Positions 14,630-24,700 of a stretch of DNA of 64,000 nucleotides are shown here, piece by piece. Numbering within the stretch: the first letter of the stretch is position 1; each line of letters begins with the position of its first letter. The stretch lies in the NCBI RefSeq assembly GCF_000002235.5, contig NW_022145609.1, positions 28,233,153 to 28,297,152 of the forward strand. The letters run 5' to 3'. A program made the translations under genes and the position numbers. The stretch comes from Strongylocentrotus purpuratus (taxonomy: Eukaryota; Echinodermata; Echinoidea; Camarodonta; Strongylocentrotidae). The notes under the pieces are model-generated. The model did no database searches. It had not been told where the DNA came from and was given only the letters and a program-made list of their open reading frames with translations.

Positions 14630-15183
14630 TTAAAGGTACTATGTCCCATTTGCAGGCCAACAAATGAGGAGGTTACATTCCAACGGCATTTGAAAGATAA
14701 TACTAATTTAGAACTTCCCTAAAAAAAGGGGGGGGGGGCTTGAAAATGTCTTTAAGTTGGAAAATAACAACTATTAGTTGTCGAATCGACTTAAGAACTA
14801 TAGAGCCAGTAAGTAATGGTCTTATTTTCAGACCATTGTACCGAATGGTCGTACATTTTATGCTGCGCAAAGATTCAATCAGTTTAATTTTGGCCATTAC
14901 AAGCAGAAGTGGGATATTGATGTTGACAAATGTTCATATACCCTTTACAGCTCATTTTATGTACATGTATGTTATTACCAAAGAAGAAAAAAGCCAGTGA
15001 GTCACTCAATAGTGTCTGACAGTGAAGCTAGTCTAGCAAGTAAACGGGTTTCTTTGCATAATATGAATATTAGGACACTGCTAATGTTTAAATTTGACAG
15101 ATAGGACATACATGACATATTCATAATTTCTGCAAAGTTCTTCAGAATTTGATGTTGGCTGCAAAAGGGACATAGTATCTTTA
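14630..15183. mobile_element. Short TIR element (MITE-like), copy 2
   Basis: This is the duplicate of the element at 13352, with the same left end and a cleaner right end (tgcaaaagggacatagtatc). It keeps the same internal poly-G run near 14727. It was probably copied by the tandem duplication and not by a separate insertion. Confidence 0.6.
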
Positions 15184-15212
15184 AGCATTGGATGAGGGCT
15201 CACTATTTGTAT

Positions 15213-15990
15213 TTGCGTTGCCATTTGAGGATCCCCATAGAAAGTACAACAAGTGTTTTCAAACTTTCATAACTCTCTTATTTTATAGCCGATTTTGATG
15301 AAACTTTTTTGAAATTGCTTCTCTCATATTACTCTTTCGTATGAGATGATTTTCTCCTTGGGTTTTGGTTTCCTTTTAGTTTTTGTGAGCAGATTTTTTA
15401 CATTTAGGGTGTTTTATCACTATGACTATATGACTATGACTTTATTTTGGTCTCGGGATGCTCCACTGAGACTATCTTCTGGTTCCGCAAATCCCGGCTT
15501 GCCTTAATAGACCGCTGGCACCCGCGCCCGCACTAGTGGTGACGATAAATTGTGCACTGCATTTAATAGATGCACACAACACAGCGCTGTTGCAAAAGCG
15601 ATAGTGGCTGGTCTTCTTACTTACGAAAATGCCAGATTACAAGTACTTAACATCTAAGCACACTTTCCAGCATCGCTCTAATTAAAGTAAGTATATTCTA
15701 GATTCTAATCTATAATCCATATTAATTCATAAACTTCATAATATGGTACAAACGAGCCCTTATCAGGGCTTTTCAATCATGTAAAAAGTGAATGGGGCTG
15801 GATCTGGCACATATCTATGTTGACTTAAAGGGGAAGTCTATTTTGAAGCAATAGTGATTTAATAATTAAGTCATTCTCATTTCAATAGATACGAGCTCCT
15901 TGATGATTTCTCAAGAATTGCCCAGACGTGTCTATTGAATTTAATTAATTTTTTTTTCTATTCCTTTCTGTCTTTTGCAGGACCGAGGGT
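15213..15990. other. Non-coding sequence before the minisatellites
   Basis: No gene is recognised. The tract tttctgtcttttgcag at about 15965-15980 looks like a 3' splice site followed by a short non-repetitive stretch and then simple repeats, but no coding continuation was found. Confidence 0.5.
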
Positions 15991-15995
15991 GGTAC

Positions 15996-16320
15996 ACTCC
16001 AAAGAACTCTCCAAAGAACTCTCCAAAGAACTCTCCAAAGAACTCTCCAAAAACTCTCCAAAGAACTCTCCAAAGAACTCTCCAAAGAACTCTCCAAAGA
16101 ACTCTCCAAAGAACTCTCCAAAGAACTTGAACTTGCACTTGAACTTACACTTGAACTTACACTTGAACTTGCACTTGAACTTGCACTTGAACTTACACTT
16201 GAACTTGCACTTGAACTATCTTGAACTATCTTGAACTATCTTGAACTATCTTGAACTATCTTGAACTATTTTGAACTATCTTGAACTATTTTGAACTAAA
16301 GAACTTCCAAAGAACTTGCA
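15996..16320. repeat. Three adjoining minisatellites with a shared GAACT core
   Basis: About ten copies of the 12-bp unit tccaaagaactc (15996-16126) are followed by a 12-bp unit cttgaacttaca or cttgaacttgca (about 16128-16216) and then by a 10-bp unit ttgaactatc (about 16210-16300). All three contain gaact, which suggests they arose from one another by slippage and local mutation. Confidence 0.9.
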
Positions 16321-16449
16321 CTTGAACTTGTATTTGAACTAGCACTTGAACTTGAACTATCTTGAACCTTGAATCTGAAACATACATACTGAATGAAACT
16401 TGAATCTGGAAATCTTGAATCGAATCAAAACTGGAACAGAATATTTCTA

Positions 16450-17435
16450 AAGATTGTATTGCCATTTTTAGAAGACATAATTATTGTCAATTATAAAGAA
16501 ATTATTGGTAGTTTCTAGAAGGAATTAAAAGTAAACTGAAATAAAAAGAAGAACAATAGAGGGAAAGGAATCTAACTCTAATTCCTGGAACTTGATAAGA
16601 CCATACTTACAGTTGAAAGCAGTAATATTGTAAATCTTGGGAAAGAAAAAAAAGAGGTATACATTTTAAAGAGTAAAGTAGATTGGAAAAGTAGTCGTTC
16701 AAGATAAATATTGGAAGTTTGAAGGACTGTATTGCCATTTTAGAAGACATAATTATTGTCAATTACAAAGAAATTATTAGCAGTTTCTAGAAGGAATTAA
16801 AAGTAAACTGCAATAATAAAAGAAGAATAATAGAGGAACAGGAATCTAATTCTAATTCCTGGAACTTGATAAGACCATAATTACAGTTGAAAGCAGTAAT
16901 ATTGTAAATCTTGGGAAAGAAAAAAAGAGGTATACATTTTAAAGAGTAAAGTAGATTGGAAAGTAGTCGTTGAAGATAATATTGGAAGTTTTAAGGACTG
17001 TATTTTAGAAGACAAAATTGCTGTCAATTAGAAAAAAAATCTGGGCAGTTTCTAGAAGGAATTAAAAGCAAAGTGAAATAAAAAGAAGAACAATAGAGAA
17101 AAAGCAATCTAATTCTAATTCCTAGAACTTGATAAGACCTCTATTAGAATTCAAAACAGTAGTATTAGTAATCTTGGGAAAGTAAAAAGAGCGTATACAC
17201 AGCAAAGAATAAAGAAGATTGAACAAAATAGTGTGAAGAAGGCAATATTGCAAGTTTGAAAGACTGTATTGCCATTTTAGAAGACATAATTACTGTAAAT
17301 TAGAAAGAAATATTTGGCAGTTTCTAAAAGGAATTAAAAACAAACTGAAATAAAAAGAAGAACAATAGCGAGAAAGCAATTTAATTCTAATTCCTAGAAC
17401 TTGATAAGACCATAATCACACAAAATTTGTGTCAA
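16450..17435. repeat. Four tandem copies of a ~270-bp unit
   Basis: The phrase gtattgccatttt...agaagac starts units near 16458, 16728, 17000 (damaged) and 17268. Each unit also contains agtttctagaaggaattaaa and ttcctggaacttgataagacc or close variants. Spacing is about 270 bp and later copies are more diverged. The array lies just upstream of the Helentron genes and may be part of that element's 5' non-coding region, which is inference. Confidence 0.8.
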
Positions 17436-17439
17436 TATA

Positions 17440-17690
17440 TAGAGTCCTAGAAAAGTGAGCGTTGTTGATTGTAAAGAGAAAAGGAAAGAAATCCTTCGAT
17501 ATATAGTGTTCAGAATTTTAAAAATAAAAGTAAGCTTGATTGTAGAGAGAGTAAGAAAGAAGATTGGGTCAGGATAAATATATAGTTTTAGAAATATAAG
17601 TGAGGTTGATTGATTTGAGAAAGAATAAGAAAGATATTTTGATCAGGATATAAAGTGAACCTGTTTGCAGAGAGAGAGTAACAAAGAAAT
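17440..17690. repeat. Degenerate ~65-80 bp tandem units
   Basis: Three to four loosely similar units contain a gattgtagagagagtaag-like phrase followed by gaaagaa and a gatatat segment. They continue the tandem-repeat region upstream of the Helentron and contain no gene. Confidence 0.5.
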
Positions 17691-18021
17691 TAGCAATTTG
17701 GGAACTTATATAGGCCTACAATACATTTAGGCTATTAATGACCTACTCATAATTTTAATAAAAACGCCATCTTGAGACAAAAACATTATAGCTCCTTAAC
17801 ACAGTACAAGCTAGTGTATATAAAGCTAGGCTATTGAAATACCATAGAGTTTAATATCAGTAAGGATTAGTTTTTCATAATTCACAATAGGAATATTTAA
17901 ATAAAAGACTATTGGAGTAAGGAATATATACAGAACATTATATATCAAAGTTACAGAACCGTTAATTGTAGACTTGTAATTATTAACCAGAACTGTTGCA
18001 AGTATATAAGCAAAATTTACC

Positions 18022-18225
18022 ATGATGGATACAATTGAATTTAAGAAAACACTTGATGAAATCATGAATATACTGACTAGTTGTGCATTGGTGACCAACC
18101 CAGATCTTAATGAATGCTGTATCTGTAACAATGAAATCAAAGAAAATGAAAGTGATGCAAGATGTGACTGTTGTAGTAAGCATTTTCATGTGACATGTAT
18201 GGGATTCCCTGTGAAGACAGACTGA
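18022..18225 (+). CDS. Helentron N-terminal part: first half of a PHD-like zinc finger
   Basis: This 67-codon frame starts at an ATG with a reasonable context (accatgatgg). It contains a C-C-I-C pair, a C-D-C-C pair and H-V-T-C, the first half of a C4HC3 PHD finger. The frame stops at 18223, before the final pair of cysteines. Those are present in the next frame (W-I-C-S-F-C at 18243-18260), so a -1 step is needed between 18180 and 18225. PHD fingers usually bind histone tails, and in Helitron proteins this could serve targeting, which is inference. The break is either a decay mutation, a sequencing deletion or a real frameshift. Confidence 0.7.
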   Translation: MMDTIEFKKTLDEIMNILTSCALVTNPDLNECCICNNEIKENESDARCDCCSKHFHVTCMGFPVKTD

Positions 18226-18881
18226 GTGACCTGACATTGATCTGGATTTGTTCATTTTGTGGCAATAACAACATGGCTCATCGCATGTTTGATCAAGTAT
18301 GCATCCCTTCTCATTTCAATAGATACGAACTTCTTGGTGATCATGATGAACACTGTTACTTGGATTTGAACCAATCAAGGACCCTATCAAGTACGACCAA
18401 CAAAAGAAAATGTGGCAGATCAAAGAAGAGGTATGGTAAAAAGGGAAAGAAAACCAATCGATTGAGAGGAACACAACATCATATAACTGACAGGCAAACA
18501 AATGAGTCTGATAGACATAATCCTTTGGCTATGGAAAATCCATCCCAAATAGAACACGAAGAGATGCAAAATGAAAAATTTGAGGATGACTGGGTAATTG
18601 TGAAATCAAGGAAGACGAAATGGGTGGAGAAACTAAAATCAAGAAAATTGTATCCCAAATCAATAGATGATCATCAAACAGACAGGAAAATCAGAAGAAA
18701 ATCAGTGAATGGCAAAGTCTTAGAACCTGGTGTAACTTACATCGGCAAAGCAATGAAGACATTCTATGAAAGCCATAGCAGGAAAAAAAAGGAAGACCGA
18801 AAGAAAGTTGATTGTAAAGAAAAGAAGGTGAAATCCGAGAAAAAGATATCAGTGTTCAATCTTACACAGAAACTCTTTTAG
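18195..18881 (+). CDS. Helentron protein segment: end of PHD finger and basic region
   Basis: The first residues supply the last two cysteines of the PHD finger (W-I-C-S-F-C). The rest is a hydrophilic, lysine-rich region of about 200 residues with clusters such as KKRYGKKGKK and no recognised fold. The ATG at 18195 is probably not a real start, since the frame is open back to 18180 and continues the finger. It overlaps the next frame by about 70 bases (18812-18881). Translation would have to move by -1 again inside that overlap, which includes an A-run at about 18840-18845. Confidence 0.65.
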   Translation: MYGIPCEDRLSDLTLIWICSFCGNNNMAHRMFDQVCIPSHFNRYELLGDHDEHCYLDLNQSRTLSSTTNKRKCGRSKKRYGKKGKKTNRLRGTQHHITDRQTNESDRHNPLAMENPSQIEHEEMQNEKFEDDWVIVKSRKTKWVEKLKSRKLYPKSIDDHQTDRKIRRKSVNGKVLEPGVTYIGKAMKTFYESHSRKKKEDRKKVDCKEKKVKSEKKISVFNLTQKLF

Positions 18882-18898
18882 GTTTATATGCCTACAGT

Positions 18899-21778
18899 GT
18901 GCAGTCCCCACATGCAATGAAGTTGTATAATGACATGTGTGTGCAAAGTGAAACGGCACAAACACGATCCTGGGCAGACATAGCAAGCAATTTGCCAACT
19001 CAATCTAGAACAGATACATGTGTTGATATCGATGTATGTACTTGTAATCTTTTTGAACAGATCAAGGATTTGCGAAAGTACAGAGTTCATGCTGGTGGCA
19101 AGAAAAAAGAAGCAAAGAACAAGAAAGGTCGAGCAAGGAACAAGAAAGGTCAGTCTTCCAAAGCCGGGAAAAAAGGCACTGATGGAAATCACTCTTCTGA
19201 TAAATCAGAGATTAGATTTGACAAAGATGAAGGAATAGAATTAGCAGTAAAGAATGAGAAGCTGGATACAAAGAAATCTATGAATGCAAGTGACCAAGGA
19301 CTTGATCCAAATACATGTAAAAATGATGAACACTCAGACCAGCATATTTGCAATATGAAAGACAACAAAGGTTCAGATGGAGTTGTGCAGGACGATTCAA
19401 AGAATAATCTGTTGAAATCAAATTTTGATGAAAATGGGGAAATTGAAACGGACGATGATAGTGGCAGTGATGTTCATATACCAGTGAAACGTTCGTGTGC
19501 AAGAAATTGTATAGAATCTGATAGTGATACAGACACAAGTCCTGGATGTGATTTATTCGATAGAAGTGTTTTACCACAACGCAATATGCCTTTGAATGTT
19601 TGTGATAGACCAAAAGATATGCCCATAAATGAACCAGTAGACAATGTCTGTGAATCGGTATTGGAAAATGATGATATGATGAAAAATGATTTTTCAGATG
19701 TTTCAGATGGTGTACAAGAAGATGCAGTGTATGACAATGACCTGAAGAATAGAAGCTTTGATACAGTAAAAGATGGTACAGACAATGATACTGATATGTC
19801 ATTTAATGATCATGCTCATTCAAGGAATCCTTTAGAATCTTCTTCAGATTCAAATATCAAAGATGAAGACATTGAAAAGGCAATAGATGCTAATATGTAC
19901 ACATGTACTGATGAAACAGAAACAGAAGTTGAATTTGTAGCAGATCTTGGATTACGTGATAGACCAGATAAAGATTTCAAATTTGTACCCCTCCAGAATA
20001 ATGACAAACAGAACATTTGTTCAAAACTGAATATCAGATATATAGGCAAAGGCTGTGATTCAAGGTTAGATAGAAATAGCTCTATTGGAGTTCCTTTACA
20101 GAGTAAACAAATTACTGGTGATGGCAATTGTTTCTTTCGTGCAATTTCCTATGTAATTTCTGGAACTGAGCGTAATCATGCAATTTTAAGAAATGCCACT
20201 GTGAAACATTTATTGCAAACCAAGGACATGTTTAGTAATACATTGAGGCAAGAATATAGAACAGTCAGAGAATATGTTTTGAAACGTAGAATAAAGGAAG
20301 ACGGAACGTGGGCTACAGACACTGAAATTAGCGCTTTAGCAAATTTAATCGATACTGATATTTATTCATACAATGACCAAGTACCATGTTGGCAATTGTA
20401 CTCTGCAAAGAAACCTGGAAGAATCAATATTGTTACATCTGATAAGGGAATTTATATACTGTACACAGGAAATGTTCATTTTAATGTTGTTGAATCTGTA
20501 GATTTTGTCAATTTCAATTCATTAGAACAGACAAGAACAACAAAGAGAACTTTGCCATGTCCATCAATTCAGGCTGATGTTAAAGTAAAGCATGTGTTCA
20601 AGAAGTGTAGATCCAAGTGTCAGATAGAGGAAGAAATTGATGAAGTAGTGGATAAGTCTCCTGAAACATTTCAAAACCATGTTGATCCAAAGGGAAAAAA
20701 ACGTAGGCTCACGTTGGAAACTGGTACGATAAATCACGATGAGAGAAAAGGTACTGCAAATCTTTTTGACATGACATATGAACAGTGTGCAAGTAATCAG
20801 TCTAAATCAGTCGTTCACAACGAACGTAACACCAAGGACGAAACCCTTGAAAGTGATCACAAAGACAAATGCACGAGAGTTGATACACAAATAACGCTGG
20901 TTGCCCAAGGGACATTCAATCAAGGGGATACAAGATTTGGTGACTTAAGTGGAAAGCAGTGTGTTACCAATTCACTTTCTGCACTGTTGTATAGCAAGGT
21001 AAAAAATGCCAATGATTGGAAAAGTACAGATCTAGACAGGATTTTGAATAACGGTAATGAATTATATTGTTACATACGGCGATCCACTTCACTCGACAAC
21101 CAATACTTATTGATATCTGATCTATTTGAATATTTGGATGCGTACAATGAATTGTTTAACATAGTATGCCGTGAACCAGTCACTGGATTGTTAGATGGAG
21201 ATGAATTGATATTGGCCCAGTCTCTTTCGATGACATTGAAGCAAGCACTCGAAAAAGAACTCTGTACTGATTCTGATGCATGTTTTGTGACATTTGCTAG
21301 AAGTACTTTCATTGTATTATCTGGTCAAGATGGTTTTTTTATATTTGATTCACATTCCAGAAGCAGTCGAGGTTTCCTGATTTGTAACGGACACAGTGTT
21401 GTACTTCGTACTCAAAGCTGGCAAGGTGTGTACAAGCATTGCATGAGGTTAGCAAAATCAATGGGATGCCCCCTGCACACCGAATATGAAGTAACTAGTG
21501 TATGTGCTAAAGCAACTTCCGGTAAGAATGAAACCTTGAAAGGCTATCCACAGTTACAGGATTTTGTTTGTAATCCAATTCCTTCGTCAAATACACACAG
21601 TGAAAGTCAGTCTGGAAGCTCTGGATGTTCCATACATTGTGAAAGCTTTGATGAAGTTCAAATATTGGATGAGAGTGTTTCCCCACAAAAGATGATTGAT
21701 AACCCAAATGTATTTCTCTTCCCTGAAAAAGCAAATGAAACGATCAGTCATGATGTACATTATAACGGTCAGGATTAA
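18899..21778 (+). CDS. Helentron protein segment: OTU protease plus C76-like protease domain
   Basis: This 959-codon frame opens at 18812; the first ATG is at 18917. Residues 1-400 are acidic and low complexity. Residues about 400-535 are an OTU-type cysteine protease: G-D-G-N-C-F-F-R-A has Asp408 and Cys411, and G-N-V-H-F-N supplies His527. OTU domains cleave ubiquitin and are a hallmark of Helentrons. A second candidate protease spans about 675-850: Cys688 lies in G-K-Q-C-V-T-N-S, and Asp817 and His819 form a D-x-H pair in F-D-S-H-S. That layout is typical of the tegument-type deubiquitinase family (peptidase C76). The second assignment rests on motif logic only. Numbering counts from 18899. 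Confidence 0.8.
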   Translation: MQSPHAMKLYNDMCVQSETAQTRSWADIASNLPTQSRTDTCVDIDVCTCNLFEQIKDLRKYRVHAGGKKKEAKNKKGRARNKKGQSSKAGKKGTDGNHSSDKSEIRFDKDEGIELAVKNEKLDTKKSMNASDQGLDPNTCKNDEHSDQHICNMKDNKGSDGVVQDDSKNNLLKSNFDENGEIETDDDSGSDVHIPVKRSCARNCIESDSDTDTSPGCDLFDRSVLPQRNMPLNVCDRPKDMPINEPVDNVCESVLENDDMMKNDFSDVSDGVQEDAVYDNDLKNRSFDTVKDGTDNDTDMSFNDHAHSRNPLESSSDSNIKDEDIEKAIDANMYTCTDETETEVEFVADLGLRDRPDKDFKFVPLQNNDKQNICSKLNIRYIGKGCDSRLDRNSSIGVPLQSKQITGDGNCFFRAISYVISGTERNHAILRNATVKHLLQTKDMFSNTLRQEYRTVREYVLKRRIKEDGTWATDTEISALANLIDTDIYSYNDQVPCWQLYSAKKPGRINIVTSDKGIYILYTGNVHFNVVESVDFVNFNSLEQTRTTKRTLPCPSIQADVKVKHVFKKCRSKCQIEEEIDEVVDKSPETFQNHVDPKGKKRRLTLETGTINHDERKGTANLFDMTYEQCASNQSKSVVHNERNTKDETLESDHKDKCTRVDTQITLVAQGTFNQGDTRFGDLSGKQCVTNSLSALLYSKVKNANDWKSTDLDRILNNGNELYCYIRRSTSLDNQYLLISDLFEYLDAYNELFNIVCREPVTGLLDGDELILAQSLSMTLKQALEKELCTDSDACFVTFARSTFIVLSGQDGFFIFDSHSRSSRGFLICNGHSVVLRTQSWQGVYKHCMRLAKSMGCPLHTEYEVTSVCAKATSGKNETLKGYPQLQDFVCNPIPSSNTHSESQSGSSGCSIHCESFDEVQILDESVSPQKMIDNPNVFLFPEKANETISHDVHYNGQD

Positions 21779-21789
21779 AACTGAAGAGT

Positions 21790-24700
21790 GTGACAATTAC
21801 CTTAACGAAACTAAAAGAACCACCGCTGAATAAAAGTTGTCTTTTGAAAAGAAATGACTCTATCAAGACAGAATATGTAAATGAACAAAATGGAGATTTC
21901 AAAAATTGTACTAAATGCGGGAATGACTCTGATAGATTAAATTTAGTGAACAAAGTTCAGAATTCCAACTCTATCTTAAGCAGAAAACGAAAATTGAGTA
22001 ACATTGAAAATGATGCAAAAGTCGATGTTGACCTTGGTAATGAAGTTCGAAAAACCAAATTGGTAAAAATGAATGAGAACGACAGCTTAAGAATTGATGC
22101 AAGCGAATGTGCTGATAGTAATGATGAATTAATAATAATTGGAGAAGTTCATGTTGGAAATGTAGACCATGGAAAGAAAAAACGTAAACACAGACAAAGT
22201 TCTAATCAAAGAAGGGAGCGCAGTAGACAGCTTATGAGAGAAAAACGAGCCTTGACCAAAGATGAAATAATTAAGAAAAAGGAAAAGTGTCTTCACAATG
22301 CGCAAATGAGGAAAATTAAATCGAAGAATAAATATCAAAATGATTTAACCTATAACATGGAAAAAATAAATGAAGTAAAACAAAGACAAAAAGAGAATTA
22401 CAACACTAATTTATCACACAAAATAAAGCAAGGAGCTTATGTGAAACAAAGGCAAAAAGAAATGTATAAAGAGGATTCAAATTTCAGGAACATACAGCTA
22501 AATATTATGAAAACCAAATATCATTCTGATTTATGTTATAAAAAGAAAATTTTGTATAGAAATAAACAAAAATATTTGAGAAATGAAGGATTTAAAGAAA
22601 ATGTTAAAACAGCTATGAGGACTAAAATGAAAAATAAATATTGGAACGATGAACTATTTAAACGAATGCACAAGAGTAGAATAAGAAGTAAATACCAGCA
22701 TGATGAACTATTTAAACGAATGCACAAGAGTAGAATAAGAAGTAAATACCAGCATGATGAACTATTTAAACGAATGCACAAGAGTAGAATAAGAAGTAAA
22801 TACCAGCATGATGAACTATTTAAACGAATTCACAAAAGCAAATTAAGAAGTAAATATTTGAACGATGAAAATTTTAAGGAAAAACAACAAGATATCATGA
22901 AAAAACAAATGAAGAAATTATATCACAACGATCAACAATTTAAACATACAAAAAAGGCAAATATGAAAACATTGTCCAAAATTAGATATAAAGGCAACGA
23001 ATTTAAGGAAAAGAAATTGATGAGCTTAAAAATGAAATATAAAAGAATTGAAAAATATAGGCAAAATGTAATAAAACAAAATCGAAAAAGGTCTGTACTT
23101 CGAACGGTAAAATTGTCCGAGTTTGATATTGTACTTGAAGAATTTAGAAAGATAATTTCTCATGGCCCAGAATATGTGTGCTGTGTATGCTTAAAACTTC
23201 TCTTTGAGAACCAGGTATTGAAATGTAAAAAGAGTAATTATAAAATTCACACGTGCATAAGTGAAGAATATTTGCATGTTTGCAATTCAGAATGCCGGTC
23301 AAAATGTTTAATAGGCCAGTCAGCCAGATCGACACTTTGGATATGCTTTACCTGTCATAGAAAATTGCAAGCTGGAAAAGTACCTGCAGAAGCAAACATG
23401 AACAATTTACAACTACATGAAGTTCCAGAAGAACTTGCCAATCTGAACAATTTAGAACAGCATTTGATTGCATTGAATATCCCTTTCATGAAGTTAATGG
23501 CCTTGCCTAAAGGTGGTCAAAATGGAGTCCATGGCCCAGTCGTGTGCGTGCCTTCAAACACTTATGAAACAGTAGATATGTTGCCAAGACCACAGACTGA
23601 AGATCAATTGATCCGTGTTAAACTCAAACGAAAATTGTCGTACAAAAGCTATTATGAGTACAAATTTGTAGATAAATCTAACTTGCTCAATGCTCTGCAG
23701 TATTTAAAAGCAAATAATAAGTGGTATTTTGATGTTGCAGTAAATGATAAATGGGAAAACTCACTTGAACGAAATGAAAAAGATAATGAAAAGGAAGAAG
23801 CAGTGGAAATTGGTGGTAAAGCTCGTTTGGCAAAATATTGGAAGGAAATGGAAGAACAAATTGATTACATTTTGTCCAAAGACAAAAATGCTAATGAAAA
23901 CATGCAAGACAACAGTAAACTACAACAAAAAATAGATGACAACAACACTGAAGACGATATGGAAGAACGCTTACGCGGTATTCAGTTAGACTCATGTCTC
24001 CAGCCGGTAGATATTGGACAGGAAATATTAGATCAGTATTTTGAAGACATAATATGTTGTGCTCCTTGTGAAGGAAGAAGCCCTGTATCAATTCTACAAG
24101 ATGAAAGCAATGAGGCCAAATGTTTCCCAGTGTTATTTCCTAAAGGTCAACCAACATTCCATGATAGAAGAGATGAAAAAATAACATTAGGACGTTATCT
24201 GCATAACCGACTGATGCACGTGGACAATAGATTTGCTCAGAATACAGATTACATCTTTTATGCACAATATATTTATGAAATTCAACAGGTTATATCACAA
24301 GTTTCTATCGCTTTAAGGCAAAGTCCAAACAAAAAAGATGATTCGTCTTCAATAACTGCCTCAGATTTGAAAGATGCAGAGAAAGTTAAAAAAATACTAA
24401 AATCAGACAAGGGCTATAAATTTTTAAAGCAAATTCGTGGAACACCTCCATTCTGGCAAAAGACACAAAAAGATGTTCTCGCAATGGTACGACAGCTTGG
24501 AAAGCCGACATGGTTTGCTTCTTTCTCATCTGCCGATATGAGATGGCCAGAATTAATGAATACATTGCTTAGACAAAAAGGAGACACCAGGGAATCGAGT
24601 GAATTAGACTATACAGAAAAATGTAATCTTTTAAGATCAAATCCAGTAACAGTTGCCAGAATGTTTGATAAAAGATTTCACACTTTTATGAAGAGAGTTA

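Larger units (their letters stand above)
12427..15212. repeat. Large tandem duplication, two copies plus a partial third
   Basis: The sequence from about 12427 to 13927 recurs from about 13928 to 15200, and a third copy begins and stops at about 15190-15212 (gctcactatttgtattt). Landmarks such as the aagtcgaac segment (13145 and 14418) and the atgtctttaagttgg segment are about 1275 bp apart. The first copy has about 250 extra bases between roughly 12690 and 13060. Part of that insert (gttttggaaacgccccc) reappears in reverse orientation near 47036, so it is an interspersed repeat. Similar small reading frames in both copies are explained by the duplication. Confidence 0.85.

Noticed and set aside
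13465..15000. A 90-codon open frame conserved at 13465 and 14740
   Set aside because: The similarity follows from the recent tandem duplication. There is no known motif, and it lies within a MITE-like element.
15935..16234. Open frame with L-S-K-E repeats
   Set aside because: It is a translation of the GAACT minisatellites. The opposite strand is equally open.
18840..18846. A-run as a programmed -1 frameshift site
   Set aside because: It does not fit the X-XXY-YYZ pattern, and the other two frame steps lack any such site. A deletion is as likely.
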